A stretch of DNA of 42,082 nucleotides from Nitrospira sp. LK70 (lineage in GTDB: Bacteria; Nitrospirota; Nitrospiria; Nitrospirales; Nitrospiraceae), in NCBI GenBank assembly GCA_011090425.1, contig PHGD01000024.1, forward strand, positions 1-42,082, in the 5' to 3' direction. Each line of letters starts with the position of its first letter. Position 1 is the stretch's first letter. The notes beneath the pieces are model-generated. The model searched no databases. It was not told where the DNA came from and worked only from the letters and a program-made list of their open reading frames with translations. Shown here one piece after another: positions 36,583 through 42,082 of this stretch. Position numbers and translations under genes: made by a program.

Positions 36583-36831
36583 ATGCCACTACGCGTTCTC
36601 ATCCCGGGTGAAGATGATGCCGGTTTCCATGTCGGCGGAGTTCATAAACGCCCGCCGATTCCGGACGATTCAGCCAAAGCCGAATGTCCGAAATTCATGG
36701 CGCACGGTCCTTGCGGAGGGGTTCGCAAAGGTGGACTGTGCGAGGTCTACCCCGAGATGAAATGTCCATGGGTCTCGCTTTATATAGAACTGGAGAAAAT
36801 CGGCCAGACAGAATGGATGAAGCAACTATGA
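36583..36831 (+). CDS. Stand-alone MTHFR C-terminal-domain protein
   Basis: An 82-residue protein starting MPLRVLIPGEDDAGFHVGGV, with the cysteine pattern ECPKFMAHGPCGGVRKGGLC then KCPW. This is the methylene-tetrahydrofolate reductase C-terminal domain (PF12225), which in other organisms is joined to or partnered with MetF as the MetV-like zinc/iron-sulfur protein. Here it is 4 kb from metF. Start chosen at ATG 36583 because the promoter TACACT ends 7 nt before it; the frame is open 12 codons further up. It is followed directly by queF, overlapping its upstream region. Confidence 0.8.
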   Translation: MPLRVLIPGEDDAGFHVGGVHKRPPIPDDSAKAECPKFMAHGPCGGVRKGGLCEVYPEMKCPWVSLYIELEKIGQTEWMKQL

Positions 36832-36858
36832 ATGGGCCAGCGTGGAGAAGAGGAGAAA

Positions 36859-37260
36859 ATGAGGGGCAAGCAAAAGACCACGAAATCGGGTTACAACAAG
36901 CGGCACGCAAAGAGCGGAATCAGCGCCACGCTTCCTGACATCGAGACCTTCCCGAATCAATATAAGGGATATGAAATTACGATTGAGATCCCTGAGTATA
37001 CGGCGATTTGCCCAAAAACCAACTTGCCGGACTTCGGAACCATTACACTGCACTATATGCCTGATAAAGAATGTCTTGAGCTGAAAGCGCTTAAAATGTA
37101 CATCCACGCCTACCGTAATCTCGGCATCTTCTATGAAAATGCCGTCAACAGAATCCTTTACGATATTGTTAAGGCCTGCCATCCCGTATGGGCAAAGGTC
37201 ACCGGCACCTTCACGGCGCGCGGCGGGCTTTCAAGTAAGATCGAAGCCAAATTTCCTTAA
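36859..37260 (+). CDS. queF: preQ1 synthase (NADPH-dependent 7-cyano-7-deazaguanine reductase)
   Basis: A 133-residue single-domain (type I) QueF of the tunnelling-fold family. The catalytic Cys51 is in YTAICPKTNLPDFG with Asp58, and the substrate-binding pieces ECLELKALKMYIHAYRN and FYENAVNRI (Glu93) are present. It reduces preQ0 to preQ1 for queuosine modification of tRNA. Start taken at ATG 36859, 5 nt after AGAGGAG; the frame is open to 36832. It lies 27 bp after the MTHFR_C gene and is probably in the same transcript. No other queuosine gene is in the window. Confidence 0.92.
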   Translation: MRGKQKTTKSGYNKRHAKSGISATLPDIETFPNQYKGYEITIEIPEYTAICPKTNLPDFGTITLHYMPDKECLELKALKMYIHAYRNLGIFYENAVNRILYDIVKACHPVWAKVTGTFTARGGLSSKIEAKFP

Positions 37261-37337
37261 CCGAACAACAGCAAACCAGCCGGGATTCGAAGGTCCTTAA
37301 GTATGGCCTCCTTGTATCGGTTTAGTTCACGGTAGGC

Positions 37338-38144
37338 ATGGCGACCTATGCGATCGGCGATGTGCAGGGATGCCATGACGCCTTGCAACGTCTTCTCGAT
37401 CTTATCCGATTTGATCCGAGCTGCGACCGTCTTTGGTTCGTCGGCGATCTCGTCAACCGCGGGCCCGATTCCCTTGGTGTGCTTCGATACATCCGTTCGC
37501 TCGGACCATCCGTGCGCGTGGTGCTCGGCAACCACGACGTCTTTCTTCTTGCAGTCTCGGAAGGAGTGGCGGCGCTTCGACCCAACGATACAATAGGCGA
37601 CGTCTTGAAAGCCGACGACCGACTGGACTTGATCGACTGGCTCCGGCACCAACCCTTGCACCATCATGAGGGGTCGTTTTTCATGATCCATGCGGGGCTA
37701 CTCCCTCATTGGACAACGCAAGATGCCGTTCAATTGGCCGGCGAGGTCGAGACCGCCCTGCGCGGTGACGGTTTCCAATCGTTCTTGCGATCACTCTTCC
37801 ATGAGCCGGCTGTCACGTGGAGCCCCAACCTCACTGGCGTCTCACGGTTGGTCACCGTGGCCCGTGTACTAACCAGACTTCGCACCTGTACACCGGCCGG
37901 CGACACCTCGAACTTTTCCGGCCCGCCGGAAAAGGCACCGCCAGGCTATTTCCCTTGGTTCCGTCTCCCCGCTCGCCGCAGTGCGGATACGACCATCATT
38001 GCCGGCCATTGGGCTGCCCTCGGCCTACACATGGAGCCCAATCTGCTGGCCATCGATAGCGGCTGTGTGTGGGGACGACAACTGACAGCGGTGCGATTGG
38101 AAGATCGGTCGGTGTTTCAGGTTGATGGACAGACGCGGGCCTAA
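37338..38144 (+). CDS. apaH: Bis(5'-nucleosyl)-tetraphosphatase, symmetrical
   Basis: A 268-residue calcineurin-type phosphoesterase of the ApaH family: GDVQGC (7-12), FVGDLVNRGPDS (34-45), LGNHD (63-67), and the late histidines in IHAGLLP and AGHWAALGL. It hydrolyses Ap4A to two ADP and also removes Np4 caps from RNA. The family length is about 270, so the protein is complete. A weak ribosome site precedes the ATG. It ends 12 bp before the convergent hydroxylase gene with no terminator between them. Confidence 0.93.
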   Translation: MATYAIGDVQGCHDALQRLLDLIRFDPSCDRLWFVGDLVNRGPDSLGVLRYIRSLGPSVRVVLGNHDVFLLAVSEGVAALRPNDTIGDVLKADDRLDLIDWLRHQPLHHHEGSFFMIHAGLLPHWTTQDAVQLAGEVETALRGDGFQSFLRSLFHEPAVTWSPNLTGVSRLVTVARVLTRLRTCTPAGDTSNFSGPPEKAPPGYFPWFRLPARRSADTTIIAGHWAALGLHMEPNLLAIDSGCVWGRQLTAVRLEDRSVFQVDGQTRA

Positions 38145-38156
38145 CACACACCCAGC

Positions 38157-38933
38157 TCAGACCCCTGCGACCAGGCGCGCCAGGGGAACCTGCTCGCCGA
38201 TTCCAAATGTAATCGGTGTCTTGAGTTCTTCCGGATCGACATAGGTTCCGAACAGTCGATCCCAAATCGAGAACGTCACCCCAAAATTCACGTTGGCATG
38301 TGCCGGGTTCTCACTGTGATGGACATGGTGATACCTTGGCGTCACAACGATCCATTCCAGCCAATTCGAGCGCCAGGTGACGTTCATGTGCATCCAATCG
38401 TTCAACAACACGTGGGAAGACAAGACCACCCAATACATCCACCATGGAGCATGGCCGAAAACCGAAAAGGCCATCATCCAGGGCAGGTTGAACAATATCT
38501 GTTGCGGGAGCGAGGCTCGATATCCTGCCAGCCAGTACATGTGCCTCGGGGAATGGTGCCACTTATGGATGCGCCAAAACGGGCTCAGGTGCAGAAACCG
38601 ATGTACCCAATAGGCGCCGAAGTCTCCAACCACATAGTACAGAGCAAGAGTCGTCGCGGTCGGAAGGGTCGAGATAAATTCCGGCAACCGCGGCCGAATC
38701 ACGATCCATTCGCTCACAGACAAGGCAACAGGGAGCAGCAGGTACCCAACCAGCGTGGCCCCCACGATGTCCATGAAGAAGATCGACCGATAGGGAACTT
38801 TTCTCGCCGGTATCATCCATTCAAGCGCTGTGACGAAGATCACCCTCGCCGTGAACAAAAGCGGAATGAACAGGTCATGGGCGAAGACGAACTGCCGGAA
38901 CTCTCGGCTCAGCAGCCACTCCATCCATTCCAT
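38157..38933 (-). CDS. Sterol desaturase / fatty acid hydroxylase family membrane protein
   Basis: A 258-residue (from ATG 38933, MEWMEWLLSREFRQFVFAHD) di-iron membrane enzyme. Several hydrophobic helices (FIPLLFTARVIFVTALEWM, IVGATLVGYLLLPVALSV, TLALYYVVGDFGAYWV, WWMYWVVLSSHVLLNDWMH) alternate with the histidine boxes HRFLH, HKWHH and HHVHH. Family members hydroxylate or desaturate sterols, carotenoids, fatty acids or hopanoid-like lipids with O2. The substrate is not predictable. The longer ATG start at 38954 adds seven residues. Convergent with apaH. Confidence 0.88.
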   Translation of the reverse strand: MEWMEWLLSREFRQFVFAHDLFIPLLFTARVIFVTALEWMIPARKVPYRSIFFMDIVGATLVGYLLLPVALSVSEWIVIRPRLPEFISTLPTATTLALYYVVGDFGAYWVHRFLHLSPFWRIHKWHHSPRHMYWLAGYRASLPQQILFNLPWMMAFSVFGHAPWWMYWVVLSSHVLLNDWMHMNVTWRSNWLEWIVVTPRYHHVHHSENPAHANVNFGVTFSIWDRLFGTYVDPEELKTPITFGIGEQVPLARLVAGV

Positions 38934-39081
38934 CGTGCCTATCCCGCAGGCCAAGGTAAGTCGGAAGGCCGGACTCTATCAAACGGACTCAGCCCTGTCT
39001 CCCCTCCTTACGAACAGGAGGTAGGCCAACGCCATTGCGTTGAAATGGATGCGGAAAAGCCAGGGAGGACGTATGAACGGT

Positions 39082-39870
39082 CTAGTGGTAGCTTTCTGCA
39101 TCCGAAGGGAATTTCCCCTGTTCCACTTCTTCTTTATAACGAGTCAGCGCTTGGAGTGTGTCGACTTTGAGGTGAGCGTAGGTCTTCACGAATTTCGGGA
39201 TGAAGGCGTCAAAGAGTCCCAGAAGATCATAGAGCACCAGCACTTGGCCATCGCAATAAGGGCCTGCTCCAATACCAATGGTGGAGATCGAAAGGGCTTG
39301 AGTAACCTTTTTGGCTAGATCGGCAGGCACCGCTTCCAGTACCAGCGCGAATGCGCCGGCGGCTTCAAGAGTCTTTGCATCTTCCAAGAGCCGGGAGGCG
39401 TGATCGTCGGCTTTGCCTTGCACCTTGTATCCGCCCAACGCATAGACTGATTGCGGTGTCATACCCAGGTGACCCATGACAGGGATCCCAACGCTCGTCA
39501 TGGCTTTGATTCGATCTGCCATCACGGCACCCCCCTCCAGCTTCACCGCAGCGGCGCCTGCTTGCAGCAATCGGCCCGCATTCCGCAGGGCCTCCTCTGT
39601 GCTGGTCTGATAGGACATAAACGGCATATCCGCAATCACCAGTGCTCGCTGCACCACGCCGGCGACCAGTTTGGTGTGATACAGCATGTCGTCCATCGTC
39701 ACCGTAAGCGTATTGGGCTTCCCCTGCACGACCATACCCAGCGAATCCCCGACCAGAACCACCCGTATGCCCGATTGCTCTACGATACGCGCAAACAGCG
39801 CATCATAGGCCGTCACGACGGCGAGTTTCTTCCTCTCTCGTTTGAGCTGCTGGAAATCGAGAATCGTCAT
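39082..39870 (-). CDS. panB: 3-methyl-2-oxobutanoate hydroxymethyltransferase
   Basis: A 262-residue PanB, the first step of pantothenate synthesis: it transfers a hydroxymethyl group from 5,10-methylene-tetrahydrofolate to 2-oxoisovalerate. Visible are VLVGDSLGMVV (Mg-binding Asp near 42), VIADMPFMSYQ, AAAVKLEGG and the catalytic Glu in FALVLEAVP, plus VMGHLGMTPQ. Its ATG overlaps the metF stop (TGATG), so the two are translationally coupled; both use methylene-tetrahydrofolate, which FolD upstream produces. Confidence 0.95.
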   Translation of the reverse strand: MTILDFQQLKRERKKLAVVTAYDALFARIVEQSGIRVVLVGDSLGMVVQGKPNTLTVTMDDMLYHTKLVAGVVQRALVIADMPFMSYQTSTEEALRNAGRLLQAGAAAVKLEGGAVMADRIKAMTSVGIPVMGHLGMTPQSVYALGGYKVQGKADDHASRLLEDAKTLEAAGAFALVLEAVPADLAKKVTQALSISTIGIGAGPYCDGQVLVLYDLLGLFDAFIPKFVKTYAHLKVDTLQALTRYKEEVEQGKFPSDAESYH

Positions 39871-40757
39871 CAGTTCAATTCAGCTTTGGTGATGATCTCG
39901 GCCAACCGATGCGTGGCTTTGATCGCCATGATATGAACGCCGTCGCAATGCGGCCGAACCGCCTGGATCGTTCGTACGGCAATGTCGACTCCGACGTCCT
40001 CTGCCTTCTCACCGGCAGCTTTGAGTTCATCGATCATCTCGCTTGGAACCGAGATGCCTGGAATATGCGCGTTCATGAACTCCGCCATCTTGTGGTTGCG
40101 CAGCACAAGGATACCAGCAAGAACCTTGACCTTATAGGGCTGGACCGCCTTCATAAAGCTCGCGAACTGCTCCGGATGGTACACCGCCTGAGTTTGGAAG
40201 AATTGGGCACCCGCCTTCACCTTCACTTCAAACTTAGCCAGCATAGGTCCGAGCGGGTCGGCCTCCGGTGTGACGGCGGCGCCGATCGTAAATGCCGTCG
40301 AGCCGTCCAACTTATGCCCGGCCATGTCGTGACCTTTGTTCAATCCTTGCACGAGTTGCATGACTTGGACTGAATCGAGATCATACACCGGCTTGGCCTC
40401 CTTATGATCGCCGACCGTCGGATAATCGCCTGTAAGACACAGAATATTTCGAATCCCCAGCATGTGGGCGCCCATCAGATCAGACTGCATGGCGATCCGG
40501 TTACGATCGCGACAGGTCAACTGCATCACGGGATCGTGCCCCAACTCATACAACAGGCGGCAGACCGGGAGTGAGCCGGCCCGAACCACAGCGGCGGTAT
40601 TGTCGGTGACGTTCACACCGTGCACCAGCCCGACAAGCTGTTTGGCACTCTCGAGAATGGGCGAGATGTTGGTGCCCTTGGGAGGGTTATACTCAACCGT
40701 GACTGCAAACGTTCCTCGGTCGAGGACATCGATTAGGCGCTGTGGCTCTCGACTCAT
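39870..40757 (-). CDS. metF: Methylenetetrahydrofolate reductase
   Basis: A 295-residue MetF TIM-barrel flavoprotein. Landmarks are VTVEYNPPKGTN (Glu22), VNVTDN, MQLTCRDRNR, NILCLTGDYP and FFQTQAVYHPEQF. It reduces 5,10-methylene-tetrahydrofolate to 5-methyl-tetrahydrofolate for methionine synthesis. Good GAGGAG ribosome site. It sits between folD (10 bp) and panB (overlap), a tight one-carbon operon. A separate MTHFR_C-domain protein at 36583 may be its partner. Confidence 0.94.
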   Translation of the reverse strand: MSREPQRLIDVLDRGTFAVTVEYNPPKGTNISPILESAKQLVGLVHGVNVTDNTAAVVRAGSLPVCRLLYELGHDPVMQLTCRDRNRIAMQSDLMGAHMLGIRNILCLTGDYPTVGDHKEAKPVYDLDSVQVMQLVQGLNKGHDMAGHKLDGSTAFTIGAAVTPEADPLGPMLAKFEVKVKAGAQFFQTQAVYHPEQFASFMKAVQPYKVKVLAGILVLRNHKMAEFMNAHIPGISVPSEMIDELKAAGEKAEDVGVDIAVRTIQAVRPHCDGVHIMAIKATHRLAEIITKAELN

Positions 40758-40767
40758 GGATGGCTCC

Positions 40768-41628
40768 TCATAACATCCCCGCCGCTCTCTTGGCCGACTC
40801 CACGGTATTTTCCAGCAGCATCGCGATGGTCATCGGACCGACCCCACCGGGGACAGGGCTGATCCAGCCGGCCTTTGGGCTGACCGCATCAAAATCTACG
40901 TCGCCGCACAGCTTGCCTTCGGGAGTCTTGTTGGTCCCTACATCGATGACGACCGCACCTTCGCGCACCATGTCGGCCGTCACAAACTTCGCCTTTCCGA
41001 TAGCCACGAGAAGCAACTCCGCCTCACGGCAAACTGCGGGAAGGTCTCTGGTTTTTGAATGACAGATCGTGACCGTTGCATTCCGTTGAAGCAGCATCAA
41101 CGCCAACGGCTTCCCGACAATATTGCTCCGTCCCAGCACAACTGCCCGCTTACCTTCTATTGTCACCCCGGTCGATTCGATCATCTTGATGACACCCTTT
41201 GGGGTACAGGCTTCGAAGACCGGGTGCCCCTCCACCAGTCGGCCGAAGTTGTAAGGATGAAATCCATCCGCATCTTTCAGGGGCGAAACTGCTTCTAAGA
41301 TCACCTGGCTGTCGATCTGTTTGGGCAACGGGAGTTGAACCAGGATTCCATGGATTTTGGGGTCAGCGTTCTTTTTGTCGATCAGCGCCAACAGTTCGGC
41401 CTGCGTCGTGCTCGCCGGCAGTTTGTGAGCGTCAACGTAGATCCCCGCTAATTCGCAGGTCTTTTGCTTGTTTCGAACATATACATGCGAAGCGGGATCG
41501 TCACCGACCAAAATGGTCGCAAGACCAGGTTTCATCGCCTTCTTGACGAACAGTTCCGCCGATTCTCTTGCCAGACGATCGCGAACCTGTTGAGCGAGCC
41601 CTTTTCCATCAATCAATTGTGCGGCCAC
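40768..41628 (-). CDS. folD: Methylenetetrahydrofolate dehydrogenase / methenyl-THF cyclohydrolase
   Basis: A 286-residue bifunctional FolD. GTG at 41628 (VAAQLIDGKGLAQQVRDRLA), preceded by GGGAGGGGATC, is chosen; the ORF extends 14 codons upstream with no family similarity. The catalytic Lys is in SHVYVRNKQK, with GILVQLPLPKQID, the aspartate of KDADGFHP, and the NADP-binding VVLGRSNIVGKPLA; PVPGGVGPMTIAML ends the family signature. It interconverts methylene-, methenyl- and formyl-tetrahydrofolate and is the first gene of the folD-metF-panB operon. Confidence 0.95.
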   Translation of the reverse strand: MAAQLIDGKGLAQQVRDRLARESAELFVKKAMKPGLATILVGDDPASHVYVRNKQKTCELAGIYVDAHKLPASTTQAELLALIDKKNADPKIHGILVQLPLPKQIDSQVILEAVSPLKDADGFHPYNFGRLVEGHPVFEACTPKGVIKMIESTGVTIEGKRAVVLGRSNIVGKPLALMLLQRNATVTICHSKTRDLPAVCREAELLLVAIGKAKFVTADMVREGAVVIDVGTNKTPEGKLCGDVDFDAVSPKAGWISPVPGGVGPMTIAMLLENTVESAKRAAGML

Positions 41629-41745
41629 GATCCCCTCCCTGTAACTGTTCTGCCGGTCAAACCGCCGCAACTTAGCAGGGGAATTTTATACAAGTCAACG
41701 TTTCATCAGATCACACTCCTTGCTCTCAACCCTCATAGCCATTTC

Positions 41746-41775
41746 TTGACACTCTCTTAGCTCCTTCGGTACGAT
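41746..41775 (+). promoter_or_regulatory. Sigma70-like promoter at the right edge
   Basis: TTGACA (41746-41751), 18-bp spacer, TACGAT (41770-41775), about 37 nt before the GTG at 41813. It drives the secreted-protein gene and is divergent from folD. Confidence 0.55.
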
Positions 41776-41812
41776 GAAACCCGGCTAAAACCTGGACAGC
41801 CCGCCTTTGTTT

Positions 41813-42082
41813 GTGAAGCTCTATTACCACTTTTTTCTGCCGACCACATTCATCCTAGGCTTGGCGTTCCCCGGTGAAGCCGCGCAAATCACCGGTTTGG
41901 GATCACCCAATAGCTTCGTCGGCGACCAGTCCGGGAAGGAATATTTCATTTCCAACATCAACGGCGAGCCGGAAGCAAGGGACAACAACGGCTTTATCAC
42001 AAAACTGAATGCCGAAGGAAAGGTCACCGATCTGAAGTTCATCCAAGGTGGAGTGGCAGACGTGTTGCTGCATGCCCCAAAA
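41813..42082 (+). CDS. Secreted beta-propeller-like protein, N-terminal part (runs off window)
   Basis: Starting at GTG 41813 (or TTG 41807) the frame stays open to the edge. A signal peptide (KLYYHFFLPTTFILGLAF, cleavage after GEAA or nearby) is followed by GLGSPNSFVGDQSGKEYFIS then NINGEPEARDNNGFITKLNA, a pattern of secreted SMP-30/NHL-like beta-propellers that begin with NxxGxPxAxDxNGFI. No Shine-Dalgarno is obvious. Function unknown; periplasmic or extracellular location is likely. Only about 90 codons are visible. Confidence 0.65.
   Translation, partial: MKLYYHFFLPTTFILGLAFPGEAAQITGLGSPNSFVGDQSGKEYFISNINGEPEARDNNGFITKLNAEGKVTDLKFIQGGVADVLLHAPK

Noticed and set aside
38298-39170. 290-codon plus-strand frame antisense to the hydroxylase gene
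   Set aside because: Antisense to the histidine-box enzyme; composition is Arg/Gln/Pro-rich as in shadow frames.

Overview
The window looks like chromosomal DNA of a Nitrospira-type bacterium (phylum Nitrospirota, nitrite oxidiser or comammox lineage). The main reason is one co-directional block of reductive TCA (rTCA) cycle genes with two-subunit ATP-citrate lyase, a monomeric isocitrate dehydrogenase, fumarate reductase/succinate dehydrogenase and succinyl-CoA synthetase, and next to it a five-subunit 2-oxoacid:ferredoxin oxidoreductase. The assignment is from gene content and remembered family features, not a database search.

Layout. 1-79: N-terminal tip of an ISL3-type transposase running off the left edge. 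0.3-3.7 kb: M48 membrane protease, AIM24/TIGR00266 protein, Tat-type amidohydrolase (all minus). 3.8-10.7 kb: a 1376-residue TPR/disordered/one-TM protein (minus), divergent from a short secretin (plus) and a PilZ protein (plus). 10.9-13.9 kb: a tandemly duplicated outer-membrane beta-barrel gene. Each copy is preceded by a 55-codon ORF that overlaps its start by ATGA and by a 97-bp block identical in both copies; the second cassette also keeps only the 3' end of a PilZ gene. 13.9-26.6 kb: the rTCA operon, transcribed on the minus strand as aclB-aclA-acn-icd-frdB-frdA-sucC-sucD from one visible promoter (TTGAGT-N18-TACAAT). At least five of its seven gaps hold a long imperfect inverted repeat. 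26.8-31.8 kb: mixed housekeeping and regulatory genes (MutM, dual-specificity phosphatase, zinc-ribbon protein, small acidic protein, methyltransferase, broken HigA/YgiT-type remnant, Rsm22-type rRNA methyltransferase, 82-residue helical protein). 32.0-36.1 kb: the 2-oxoacid:ferredoxin oxidoreductase operon, beta-gamma-delta-epsilon-alpha, with its own TTGACA promoter. 36.6-38.1 kb: stand-alone MTHFR C-terminal-domain protein, QueF, ApaH (plus). 38.2-41.6 kb: sterol-desaturase-type hydroxylase, PanB, MetF, FolD (minus). 41.8 kb to end: start of a secreted beta-propeller-like protein (plus).

How the genes work together. The acl, acn, icd, frd and suc products cover the arc from citrate cleavage to succinyl-CoA; the ferredoxin-dependent oxidoreductase supplies the succinyl-CoA to 2-oxoglutarate or acetyl-CoA to pyruvate carboxylation. 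FolD, MetF and PanB form a one-carbon/pantothenate group, with the MTHFR_C protein nearby. No fumarase, malate dehydrogenase or Frd membrane anchor is in the window. No tRNA, rRNA or CRISPR array was seen.

Most unusual signals: (i) the duplicated small-ORF/outer-membrane-protein cassette with a leader more conserved than its genes; (ii) inverted repeats filling the gaps of the rTCA operon; (iii) five genes whose -10 element lies 6-9 nt before ATG, suggesting leaderless mRNAs.
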